This document shows positions 10,499-20,976 of a stretch of 64,000 bases of DNA, piece by piece (the stretch's first letter is position 1; each line of letters begins with the position of its first letter). The stretch covers positions 1,332,712 through 1,396,711 of the forward strand of contig JAUJYN010000022.1 in the NCBI GenBank assembly GCA_030737835.1. The letters are read 5' to 3'. Below the pieces are notes generated by a model. The model worked only from the letters and a program-made list of their open reading frames with translations, did not search any database and was not told where the DNA came from. Both the position numbers and the translations under genes were made by a program. This DNA is from Acorus gramineus. Its lineage: Eukaryota > Streptophyta > Magnoliopsida > Acorales > Acoraceae.

Positions 10499-10537
10499 AT
10501 CTCGTCGGATGGGATGCGCGAGGTCCCGGGTTGTAAG
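10499..10537 (+). other. Microexon 3 fused to exon 2: intron 2 absent (element A)
   Basis: CCCCCTCCAAG at 10488-10498 runs straight into ATCTCGTCGG. In D, G, S1 and E these two sequences are separated by 400-710 bp that begin GT and end AG. The same fusion is at 18896/18897 and 45898/45899. The segment is followed by GTGAGTGG, so intron 3 is still present. Confidence 0.6.
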
Positions 10538-10574
10538 GTGAGTGGTTTGATTCCAATCCCCCCCCCTCTCTAGG

Positions 10575-10610
10575 GATGCGCTCGACCCGCATAGACGCGC
10601 GTCGCGCATC
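10575..10610 (+). other. LTR hairpin, A variant
   Basis: GATGCGC (10575-10581) pairs with GCGCATC (10604-10610). The inner arm (ACCCGC with GCGCGT) has one mismatch. It is followed by the conserved GATGGGGC. Confidence 0.55.
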
Positions 10611-12379
10611 GATGGGGCCCCCTAGCTATAATATGTAAAAGCTATGCATGCATGATTAATATGATATATCCATGCCACCTTAGACTTTGTATGCTAGGGA
10701 TATGCACCCTTATATCATGTATAGCGGCCTATGCATGTTTAGTCACCTTGTCCCTTGATTTGAAAGCCCCGACCTATGCATGTTCCCATTTAGTTTAATT
10801 TATTTAAATCAAGATGGGATTATGTGATTATATAGTTACAAGCATGCCTTAGAAATTATTATAACCTTGTGGTTATAATATAGGTTTCCCCGCATCTTAG
10901 TTATGCGCTCTGGAGGAATTCTTGAGAATTCATGACATTAGTAGTGTTAGAAATCGTTGTCGACGGATCCAACAGGATCGTACGCGCGTGAGTAGGCTGT
11001 CTTCTCCTTTTGGTTGGATCCGATGTAGGAACTCCCCGGCGATGGCTGACCTGACAGAGGGCTTCCGTCCGGTACCTCCGATGTGTTCGGACAGTACTGG
11101 TAGTTGGAGTGGACTAGGTCGAGGCTACGAGGGTGGGAAAGGGCTACCGGGTGGACCAGGGGTGGAGAGTGGTCTAGTCTGTCCCAAAGGACCCATGACA
11201 CCCCTAAAGGGTGAGCGTGGGGTGGATCAGTGATGTTACGACCCTCTAACTTGTGTAGTTACTCTCGTTTAGGGACTATGACTACTTTAAGGTTAATATG
11301 AGTGTGTTGGTTGTTGTTATGCATGTGTGTGATATCTCGATAAGCGAGTATCGAGAGTGGTTGTTTTCCTTTGGGTTTCGCTTTGCGAACATGGGATCGT
11401 TCTCCCCTTCGTTGGATCCGATGTAGGAACTCCCCGGCGTTGGCTGTACTTGACAGAGGGCTCCCGTCTGTTATATATGTGTCACTTTTATCCTTCTGGT
11501 CACCGTTGGAGCATTCTGGCAATTTTTCAACTTTTTCTTTTTTCGATCGGAACCGCTAAAACTCTGGACTTTTAGCTATCATCCTGAGCTTGAGGACTCC
11601 GATTGAAAATCTAACTGCATATTATGTGTCCTGGTGCCATTTCAAGCCACTCACGAAAATTTCATCGAATTCTGGTAATGTTTTAGAATTTCACAGTTTC
11701 GAATCGTATCCGGGTTTTGACCAAGCGAAAAGTCATTGGGAGACTTGACTTGGTCAATGTTGACCCTTGACTTTGTCAAAATCTTTTGTTTTCTAGTGTG
11801 GTTAAGTTGACCCAAGTCAAAGTGCACCTAAACCTAGCTAAACCTAATTAGTGTAAGTGAGTGGTGAGTGTGTGACTGTGTGTGTGGTGTGTGTGTGTGT
11901 TTAAGTGAAGTCCACGCCCAAGCATAGTGTTTCCCCCCACTATTCATCATCTTCTCTCTCAAGCTCTCTCAAAAGCTCTCACCTCTCTCTCTTTAAATCC
12001 CCCATTTGACCTAGTTAGAGAGTTCAAAAGAGGAAGCCATTGAAGGAGAAAAGATAGGTGAGGACCCAATCTATCTTTCCATGGTCTCGGATCTCCATTT
12101 CCCCTTGGTTTTCCTCCTCTCTCACCTCCTTTTCTCCCCTGTTTTCAGCCCTTCTTTGGCTGAGAAGAAGGCTTGGTGGTGGTGGTCTTGGAGGTGGCGA
12201 ATCGGTGCGCGAAGAGCACCCGATTTCCTCCCCTTCCCTTCCTCTCCTTGGGTGAGCTTTCTTTCCTTTCTTTTCTTGTGTACATGCTTGATTAGGATGT
12301 GTTTTTGGGTATGCATGGCATGCATGGTGGTTGGGGTGTTGGGGGGGGGGGGGCTGTTGGGGGCTGTGGGGGTGGTGGA

Positions 12380-12870
12380 GTGGCTAGGGTGCGCGTGCAG
12401 GATCATCCTTGCGCTTGCGCGCGGGCCTGTGCGCGCAGGCAAGCACAGGCAAGGCAGGCGCGCAGTCGGGCTAGCTGGCGCGGGCGTGCTTGCGGGTGCT
12501 GTGCAGGGGGCGCAGTGCGCGCGGGGCGAGCGAGCATGCGCGCGGGGTGCGCGCGGGGGGGGGGGGGGTACTGCGCTGGGGCGCAGTGCGTGCGGGTGTG
12601 CGCGCAAGGTGCTGCGCTAGGGCGCAGTGCGCGCGGGTGCACCCGGAGCTGGACGTGCGGTGCGCGCGGGCATGCGCGCGAGCGTGCGGCGTGTCTGGGC
12701 GTGCAGGCTGAGGCGCGGCAGCGCGCCTGGGAGCGTGGGCTGGGGCGCGGCAGTGCGCCCGGGGCGCGGGTGTGCGTGCGTGCGCGTGCGGGTGGCCGTG
12801 CGCATGGCTGCCCGGGGGTGCGGGAGTGTGTCGGGGCACTCAAACTCGCGTGCGTACGGGCCGTATGCAT
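12380..12870. repeat. CpG-rich, Z-DNA-prone block in S1
   Basis: Alternating GCGCGC/GTGCGT runs, poly-G tracts (12342-12352 lies just upstream; 12555-12567) and a repeated GGGCGCAGTGCG word. It lies wholly inside putative intron 2. Long open frames on both strands are compositional. Confidence 0.85.
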
Positions 12871-12963
12871 GCTTGTCTAAGTGTTGGGTATTTCTAGCGT
12901 ATTTTGTATGTATTTAGTATGTCTTTGTATTTTACTCACCATTTTGATTCCCATGTCTTGCAG

Positions 12964-12999
12964 ATCTCGACGGGCGATCACGCGACAACCCGGGTATTG
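12964..12999 (+). other. Putative 36-nt leader microexon (S1)
   Basis: Bounded by TCTTGCAG and GTGAGTGGG. Copies the module at 891-926. Confidence 0.5.
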
Positions 13000-13024
13000 G
13001 TGAGTGGGACAATCCAACCCAGTT

Positions 13025-13063
13025 GGGAGGCGTTCGATGCACGTAGGCGTGCATTGCCCTCCC
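13025..13063 (+). other. LTR hairpin, S1/E variant
   Basis: GGGAGG (13025-13030) pairs with CCTCCC (13058-13063); inner ATGCACG pairs with CGTGCAT around TAGG. The outer arm differs completely from the D and A variants yet is complementary. Confidence 0.65.
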
Positions 13064-14229
13064 CTGGGGCACCATAATTGCATATTAGATAGTATTAATT
13101 GTAAACTATGCATGCATGATTATTATGTAGTATCCATGCCACCCTAGGCCTTGCATGTTAGGGATATGCACCCTTATGATATGTGTAAAGGCCCAAGCAT
13201 CCTGATACCATGTTTTCATGCTAGGGAAGTCTCGACCTACGCATGCGTCCCATTTAGTTTAATTTATTTAAATCAAATGCGAGTTTTGTAATTAGCATGC
13301 CTTAGAGAATATTAAAACCTTGTGGTTATAATATATGCTTCCCCGCATCTTAGTTATGCGCCCTGGAGGAATTTTGAAGAATTCATGACATTTGTAGAGT
13401 TGAGATCGGTGTCGGCGGATCCAAGTGGATCATATTCGTGTGGGTAGGCTGTTTCTCTTCCCTTCGTTGGATCCGTGTAGGGACTTCTCAGCGTTAGACA
13501 GGCCGTCCTGACAGAGGGCTCCCATCAGTAGGCACCTCCTGATTTGGTTTCGGACTGTGCTGAATCGTGGGAGTAGACCAGGCGAGCTACGGTGTAGAGG
13601 AGAGGCTATCGGTGGACCAAGGGTGATTAACAGCCTAGTCAATCCCAAAAGACCATGTCACCAGTTGAGGGTGAGGGTGAGGGTGTAGTGGGTTGGCGAT
13701 GAGCGACCCACTGGATTGTGTAGTTATTGCCACTTAGAGGCTATAAATGATTTGAGGTTAATATGAATTGTGATGCATGGGTTGTGCTATTCACTGAGCG
13801 TGTGGCTCACCCCTCGCATATATTTTTCTCCAGTGATATCTGAGTCGGATCAGTAGGAGGAGCTCCCCGAGGCACGTCAGCAGTAGCGGAGCAGCGTCAC
13901 GTTCTTCGTGTGAGAGGCCATTCAGCATCCCCCTTTGCTTGTATGTATTGTATTCCGTGCTTGAGCACGCGTTTGTATTATATTTGGATATCGTGTATAT
14001 ATTGGCTCTCACAGGACAGTTGATTATGTATCGAGTCTGTAATATGTCTTTGAATTACAGATTCAGTCTTTTAGCTTCCGCTATTTGTGTATATATCATG
14101 TCAGCCTCTTTGTTGTCTGTGTTGTCATTGTTGATATTGTTTCGAGTATATTATTGACCTCTTATATAGACTGCTGATATCATATATACCATTGCCGCGT
14201 CCCGGGGACGGCCGCCCTGGGGCGTGACA

Positions 14230-15347
14230 CCCGTCCGCAGGTACCTCCGATGTGTCGGACAGTACGGATGGTGGGAGTGTACTAGGTGGAGGCCACGAGG
14301 GTGGGAAAGGGATACTGGCGGACCAAGGGTGTCGAGCGGTGAGTTGAGGAGTTCGGGTTTTAGATACTACCCGGCAGAGGGTTAATGAATGATGTCGCGA
14401 GTGTGGAATCGTTCTCCCCTTCGTTGGATCCGATGTAGGAATTCCCCGGCATTGGCTATACCTATCAAAGGACTAGGTGGAGGCCACAAGGGTGGGAGAG
14501 ACTACCGGTGGACCAGGGGTGTAGAGCAGTCTAAGTCTCTTCCCAAAGTCCCAAGATGTCTCCTTTCAGGAGTGAGGGTGTGGATGAGGCGAAGGCACGT
14601 CGCCTCGTGACCCATTCGTTGTTCGACCGTTCCCATAGTTGTTGGGTCCGGTCTCGTGATCGATGTTGAAGGACATTGTTGGGCGATTGTCTAGATGTAG
14701 ATGATCCAGTAGTGTTGAGTAGACCAGTAAATCCGGGTCTCTTCGACCGACGGTATGGTCTCTCCCCATAAGTCCCAAAAGACTCCCTCCGGGAGTAAGG
14801 GTGGGGGTGAGGTTGGTCGCGCCGCCGCGTGACCCTGTTATCCATTGGGTTTCTACCCATGTTTTCCTTGAAAGGAAATTGATTTATGTATTGAACTGTA
14901 GAATGGTGATTGGTTTCCAGCCACTCACTGAGCTTGTAGCTCACCCCTCGCATACTGTTTCTTTTCATGGGCAGTGTTGGGTGTGGAGCTGGAGCTTTCC
15001 TGTGGCGTGGTCTTATGGGCGTGGAGCGTTCTGCCGGCGGGTGGCGAGTGCGAGGCTGTCAGCATTCCTAGAGTCATTTTATGCTTTGTAAATCGTGCAT
15101 GTGGCACAAGTTGTATTTTCTTTGGTCTAGACTTGGTTTTCACAAGACATTGATTGTGTATTCGGGTCCGTAATAATGTTTTTGATTTACAGACATTGTT
15201 ATATGTTATGCTTCCGCTTTTCAGTCAGTTATCTTTATCTTGCTTTGTCGCCTGGTGTATTGTTGTTGGTGTCCTTATTGACCTCAGGTATTGATAGCTG
15301 ATATTATATTAATTTTGCCACGTCTCGGGGACGCCTGGGGCGTGACA
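14230..15347 (+). repeat. Element A 5' LTR, second part
   Basis: Resumes with the CCCGTC target copy and continues colinear with 19868-20976 of the A 3' LTR, ending GGGGCGTGACA at 15347. It carries the TGAGC/GCTCA hairpin and pyrimidine tract; the intron 3 acceptor reads TTTTCAT here instead of TTTTCAG, a point change. Confidence 0.85.
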
Positions 15348-15353
15348 AAAAGT

Positions 15354-15365
15354 TGGTATCAGAGC
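15354..15365 (+). promoter_or_regulatory. Primer-binding site, element A
   Basis: TGGTATCAGAGC, complementary to the 3' end of plant initiator tRNA-Met, six bases after the LTR end. It primes minus-strand DNA synthesis in this family. Confidence 0.9.
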
Positions 15366-15459
15366 CTGGTCTTGTCAGAGCCTAAGTCTAGTCGTATAGA
15401 TGATGAGTCGTAGGATTGTCATCCGAGTACTCTTGTTTCAGAAGTTATCTTAGGTTGCT

Positions 15460-18000
15460 GACATGCCTCCTCGCATCCGTTGATGTGGACGTGACCCCCT
15501 GGACCCACCCTTAAGTTGTTGACTGGGTCGACTGGTTAGGGTCAGTTGTTAGATCTCTTGTGCGGGATTAAGGCTTGGGTAGGAGATTCTAGCCTAGTAG
15601 TGTGATAGTGATGAATTGGTTGCAATTTCTAAGGTATGGATTGCGTCTCGATAATGGAGCTCTTTCCCGTGTATCGGTATTGCTGGTAACCATGGAGTTC
15701 GCGTGCGGCGCCTGTGTAAAGTGTTGAGGATGCGGCGTATTCCTCATTAAGAGATGATGCCTTCTAGCCTTCCTACTCAGGATTAAGGGGCCTTGCAGGG
15801 TCAGCGTTGAGACCTGGGCTAGGGTACTCCGTGTTCCTTGTTTGGTTGTCGGGATATCCTATATCGGGACCTCATGGTGCCCTGTCAAGGTTTCTTTTCC
15901 CAGTCAAGGACTACCTTAGAAGCATCAAATTGATGGTGGATTTTTCCCTCTCACTTGGAAGGTGCTGTAGCGAGTGGTGATGCGTACGATCAGGATTGGG
16001 TGCGTCCTATTGCAGCTCAGTGGGCGATCGCTAGTGGACAGGGTTCCATAGTGGCATCTGGAGTCGCTTCGATATATCATTGTGCGTTGTAGCTGCCCGG
16101 TTGAGGCCAGATTCTTGTTAGGTGCTCCCAGATACTATGCTTGTGGGTGCGCCCATATGGCAGAGATAGTAGGCTTGGGAGGCTACCAGGTAGAGGCCAC
16201 ACAGGGAGAGTGCTGCTAAATGATGTCGAGAGCGTGGACTCCCCGTGATAAATCTGCCCATGGAGTGTAGGATGCTGGAGTTCCAATGGTTGTAGATGAG
16301 CGACCTATCTCTGGCGGCATGTGAAGCACAGTTGTGGATACTGTCGCGTTTTGCCCCACATTGATCGCGAATAAGGAGACGCGATGCTAGCGTTCGTGAT
16401 GGGACTCAACCGCCCTATCAGATAGATGACGTCGCATAGGCATTGTCGAGGTCCGACGACCCCTTATTGCGTGTCTTGTGGATTAAGTGCGGTTGAGTGG
16501 CTTACCAAGCGTGTAAGTGTCATCATGAGCGCCAGCCATGCTCGAGGAGCAGAGTCTGGACTTAATTATTCGTGGTGTTGTTTTGATCTCCCCGTGGAGG
16601 TTGTAGATCAATAACCTTTGCCGCGAATCGATGATCTATTTGACCAGCTCTGGGAGCGAGTGTCTGCTGTTAGATCGATCTTCGCACAAGGGTACCACAA
16701 GTTAGAGATTCGAGAGTTGGACATCCCGTAGATGGCCTTTCGTGACCGTTCAGGCACTACGAGTTTTAAGTACTGCCGTCGGGGTCGATGAATGTGCCGG
16801 ATGCCTTCGAGGATCTCAAAAGTTTTATTGGGCTTCTATGGACTACTTTGGGGTAGTTTTCATTGAGATTGCTGTAGTGCGATGAAAAAATGTGGGTGAC
16901 CTTGTTTCCCCAGGTTGGCATGCCCTCATTCAAAGTTCGAGAATCATCATTGAGTGGAAAGCGTCAGTCCATCAAGATTTCCTCAGTGCACGTGGGAGTG
17001 GGTTATCAGGGATTGTTGCGGACTCGCTAATGTCCTTTTCGGGTCACGACGCCGTCTAGGTGATCATTGACCGACTGACTAAGTCCGCGCTTCCCTCCCT
17101 AATCCGACTGATTGAGTCTCTGGATGCCTTGACGTGGGTTTTCACCTTCGCGATTGTTCGTCTTCATGGCACTCCAGTCGGCACTATTTTCGGTTGAGAC
17201 GCGAGGGTTACTTTGAGGTTGTGGCGCAGCCTTTGGCGCGAGCCTCCATTTAAGTATAGCGTTTCATCGCCGATGGACAGCTAGACAAAGAGGACGATTC
17301 AGACCTTGGAGGACATGCTAAGTGCCTGCGTGCTCGATGATGAGGGCAGTTGGGTGAGGCACCACCCATTTGTTGGGGTATGCCTGCAAGACGACTGCCA
17401 TTCGAGCACCCAGATGGATCTGTGAAAGGCACTCTACAGGCGCAGTTTATACCTCCCTTGTGTTGGGACGGTTGAGGAGCGCCAGTTGGAGGGGCCATAA
17501 GTTAGTTGTTTGACCTTGCGGTGGCCGGGTTGGTTCGTGTGTACATCTGCACCTCCCAGAACCGACAGAAGGGCTACCCAGGTCATTGTCGCCAGGGGCT
17601 TACCTTTGGGTTTGGCGACCATATTTTCAAGAAGGTGTCCTGGTTAAAGGGCACCCTCTGTTTCGACGTTCGGGGCAAGCTAAGTTTGCTCTTTAATGGG
17701 ACCATTTCTCGTCATTGAGTGGATTGGGGAGGTGGCTTATCATGTAGCCTTTCCCCCACAGCTGGCTCATGCCCACGACGTCGTCCTTGTCCAATGGCCG
17801 AGGCGTTATGTCCACGATCCTGCTCATGTCATTCTGTTCGACCGCCTCATCCTCGAGGTGGATTTGTCGTTCGTGGAGCAGTGGATCGAGGTCAAGGACA
17901 AGCATGAGAAGAGGCTCCACGCTAAGACCGTTCCTTTGATTATAGTGTGTTGGTAGCGCCAGTCCGGTGCGAAGACCACTTGGGAGCAAAAGGTCTATGC
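15460..18000 (+). pseudogene. Wrecked Tekay-like gag-pol interior of element A
   Basis: The gag start survives as ATGCCTCCTCGC (15463-15474), matching E's start at 31633, and is followed at once by a TGA. Scattered homology to E follows. An RT fragment at 16620-16740 still reads [10 protein letters not shown] and YHKLEIRELDI. Integrase fragments lie at 17040-17480 (matching E near 35300-35720) and 17600-17990, with the C-terminal chromodomain-like segment ending around TTWEQ. Most of gag, the protease and RT are deleted or scrambled, and stops occur throughout. The segment 15787-15905 also occurs in LTR L0. Confidence 0.75.
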
Positions 18001-18052
18001 ATGATACTTTCGGTCTTCCCTTTGGGTTTCCTTAAATTTTGAGGACTAAATT

Positions 18053-18069
18053 TTCTAAGGGGAAAAGAA
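18053..18069 (+). promoter_or_regulatory. Polypurine tract, element A
   Basis: AAGGGGAAAAGAA directly precedes the 3' LTR start. This is the plus-strand primer site. The duplicated copy (about 45058-45070) reads AAGGGGGAGGAA. Confidence 0.8.
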
Positions 18070-18565
18070 TGTTGTGCCTGTGTCATTTGGAGCACTCTGA
18101 TTGAAAATTTGGGTACATAATTTTTTTCCTAGAAGTTATGTATTCCTGATTTGGTATTTGGATTTGATTTTTTTAAAATCCAAGATGAAGAGGTTTAAAT
18201 ATGATTTTATTATGAGATGTCCAGTTTTGAGTTAGCTTTCGTACAGAAGTGGAATTAGATCAACTGGATTCTTGTAGTAAAAGTTATGGGTATTTTTCCA
18301 AGTATACCCTGGGGAGGGAAATTCTGGCAGCAGCCCTGTTCTATGTTTAGCTCTAATTTCGGATTAGCTGGAGAGATTATTTGATCTTGGCATAAACATG
18401 AAAGTTGTAGATAATCTTCTTGGCTTTCCAACGGAATTAGAATTGTGCAATGCGGAGCTATATCGAGGAAGTTATGGCTGTTCCAGTGAAGCATGCACAG
18501 AATTTCTAGTCAAAGGGCGACTAGGTCATTTCCACCCCTCTTAAGATATTTGTGTGCAAATATCT

Positions 18566-18608
<43 letters not shown>

Positions 18609-20976
18609 TCACTTCCATGCCTACTTCTTGGTTCTCCTTCTCTCTTTCAAAGCCCCCCCCAAGTGTTTGTTTAAATGTCTCAAAGAGAAGGAGGAGGTGA
18701 AGGAAGAAGAGAAGGTTGTGCATGTGTGGTGTTGTTGATCCTCCCCTCTCAAGCTCTCATATCTTGTCTGTCCCCCCCCCCCTGATTTGCAGCCATGGAA
18801 GGAGGCTGAGGAGAGAGCTGAGGTGGTGGTGGTGGTTGAGGTGGTCACGGGTGTGTCGAGGGCCCCCGAACCTCCCCCTTTCGTTCCCCCTCCAAGATCT
18901 TGTCGGATGGGATGCGTGAGGTCCCGGGTCGTAAGATGAGTGGTTTGATTCCAATCCCCCCCCCCCTCTCTAGGGATGCGCTCGACCCGCATAGACGCGC
19001 GTCGCGCATCGATGCCCCCCCCCCTTGCTATAATGTGTAAAAGCTATGCATGCATGATTAATATGATATATCCATGCCACCTTAGACTTTGTATGCTAGG
19101 GATATGCACCCTTATATCATGTTTAGAGGCCTATACATGTTTAGTCACCTTGTTCCTTGATTTGAAAGCCTCGACCTATGCATGTTCCCATTTAGTTTAA
19201 TTTATTTAAATCAAGATGGGATTATGTGATTATATAGTTACAAGCATGCCTTAGAGAATATTATAACCTTGTGGTTATAATATAGGTTTCCCCGCATCTT
19301 AGTTATGCGCCTTGGAGGAATTCTTGAGAATTCATGACATTAGTAGTGTTAGAAATCGTTGTCGACGGATCCAACAGGATCGTACGCGCGTGAGTAGGCT
19401 GTCTTCTCCTTTTGGTTGGATTTCGATGTAGGAACTCCCCGGCGATGGCTGACCTGACAGAGGGCTTCCGTCCGGTATCTCCGATGTGTTCGGAAGTACT
19501 GGTAGTTGGAGTGGACTAGATCGAGGCTATGAGGGTGGGAAAGGGCTACCGGGTGGACCAGGGGTGGAGAGCGGTCTAGTCTGTCCCAAAGGACCCATGA
19601 CACCCCTAAAGGGTGAGCGTGGGGTGGATCGGCGATGTTACGACCCTCTAACTTGTGTAGTTACTCCCGTTTAGGGACTATGACTACTTTAAGGTTAATA
19701 TGAGTGTGTTGGTTGTTGTTATGCATGTGTGTGATATCTCGATAAGCGAGTATCGAGAGTGGTTGTTTTCCTTTGGGTTTCGCTTTGCAAACATGGGATC
19801 GTTCTCCCCTTCGTTGGATCCGATGTAGGAACTCCCTGGCGTTGGCTGTACCTGATAGAGGGCTCATGTCCGTAGGTACCTCCGCTGTGTCGGACAGTAC
19901 GGATGGTGGGAGTGGACTAGGTGGAGGCCACGAGGGTGGGAAACGGCTACTGGCGGACCAAGGGTGTAGAGCGGTGAGTTGAGGAGATCGGGTTGTAGAT
20001 ACTACCCGGGAGAGGGTTAATGAATGATGTCGCGAGCGTGGAATCGTTCTCCCCTTCGTTGGATCCGATGTAGGAACTCCCCGGCATTGGCTATACCTAT
20101 CAGAGGACTAGGTGGAGGCCACGAGGGTGGGAGAGGCTACCGGTGGACCAGGGGTGTAGAGCAGTCTAAGTCTCTTCCCAAAGTCCCAAGATGTCTCCTT
20201 TCAGGAGTGAGGGTGTGGATGAGGTGAAGACACGTCGCCTCATGACCCATTCGTTGTTCGACCGTTCCCATAGTTGTTGGGTCCGGTCTCGTGATCGATG
20301 CTGAAGGACATCGTTGGGCGATTATCTAGATGTAGATGATCCAGTAGTGTTGAGTAGACCAGTAAATCCGGGTCTCTTCGACCGATGGTATAGTCTCTCC
20401 CCATAAGTCCCAAAAGACTCCCTCCGGGAGTGTGGGTGAGGTTGGTCGCGCCGCCGCATGACCCTGTTATCCATGGGTTTCTACCTGTGTTTTCCTTGAA
20501 AGGAAATTGATTTGTGTATTGAACTTTAGAATGGTGATTGGTTTCCAGCCACTCACTGAGCTTGTAGCTCACCCCTCGCATACTGTTTCTTTTCACGGGC
20601 AGTGTTGGGCGTGGAGGTGGAGCTTTCCTATGGCGTGGTCTTATGGGCGTGGAGCGTTCTGCCGGCGGGTGGCGAGTGCGAGGCTGTCAGCATTCCTAGA
20701 GTCCTTTTATGCTTTGTAAATCGTGCATGTGGCACAGGTTGTATTTTCTTTGGTCTAGACTTGGCTTTCACAGGACATTGATTGTGTATTTGGGTCTGTA
20801 ATAATGTTTTTGATTTACAGACATTGTTATATATTATGCTTCCGCTTTTCAGTCAGTTATCATTATCTTGCTTTGTCGCCTTGTGTATTGTTGTTGGTGT
20901 CTTTATTGACCTCAGGTATTGATAGCTGATATAATATTTTATTTTGTCACGTCTCGGGGACACATGGGGCGTGACA
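18070..20976 (+). repeat. Element A 3' LTR
   Basis: About 2.9 kb, TGTTGTGCC to GGGCGTGACA, uninterrupted. It contains a CT tract (18562-18607), exon 2 (18793-18896) fused to the microexon from 18897, an AT palindrome (19258-19283), a CGCAT/ATGCG hairpin (19293-19309) and a GAATTC pair (19318-19333). The microexon donor is mutated to ATGAGT here. Confidence 0.9.
19258..19333 (+). other. Triple inverted-repeat cluster in A 3' LTR
   Basis: ATATTATAACC-TTGT-GGTTATAATAT (11 bp stem, 19258-19283), then CGCAT-7nt-ATGCG (19293-19309), then GAATTC-TTGA-GAATTC (19318-19333). The same order is seen in E (from 30597), S1 and, in part, L0 (1400-1444). The AT palindrome contains TATAATAT and could also act in promoter melting. 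Confidence 0.6.

Larger units (their letters stand above)
9669..11468 (+). repeat. Element A 5' LTR, first part
   Basis: Runs from the LTR start to the S1 insertion. It includes a CT microsatellite (10165-10212), intron 1 (10320-10399, ending GATTTGCAG), exon 2 (10400-10498) fused directly to microexon 3 (10499-10537) with no intron 2, a hairpin (10575-10610) and GGATCC-rich segments after 10960. Confidence 0.85.
11469..14229 (+). mobile_element. S1: solo LTR nested in element A's 5' LTR
   Basis: Starts TGTTATATATGTGTCAC and ends GGGCGTGACA, with no interior. It is flanked by CCCGTC (11463-11468 and 14230-14235), a 5-6 bp target duplication. The intact site CTCCCGTCCGCAGG exists at 46863-46876 in the A 3' LTR copy. 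Its modules are intron 1 (12058-12148), exon 2 (12149-12251), intron 2 (12252-12963) with a CpG-rich block (12380-12870), microexon 12964-12999, a hairpin, and acceptor 13833. Solo LTRs arise by recombination between the two LTRs of one element. Confidence 0.9.
9669..20976 (+). mobile_element. A: non-autonomous Tekay-like element with ~2.9 kb LTRs, carrying a nested solo LTR
   Basis: 5' LTR 9669-11468 plus 14236-15347 (about 2.9 kb once S1 is removed); primer site 15354-15365; interior to 18069; 3' LTR 18070-20976. The 5' LTR starts TT instead of TG, a point change. TGGGTA occurs at 9663-9668 and again at 20979-20984, two bases after the 3' LTR end, a possible but imperfect target duplication. 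The interior is only 2.7 kb of stop-ridden fragments, so any movement would have needed proteins from a relative such as E. Confidence 0.8.

Noticed and set aside
12081..12880. Apparent proteins of 150-190 residues in S1 and its copy (39101-39897)
   Set aside because: Low-complexity translation of the CpG-rich block across a predicted intron; frames are not kept between copies.
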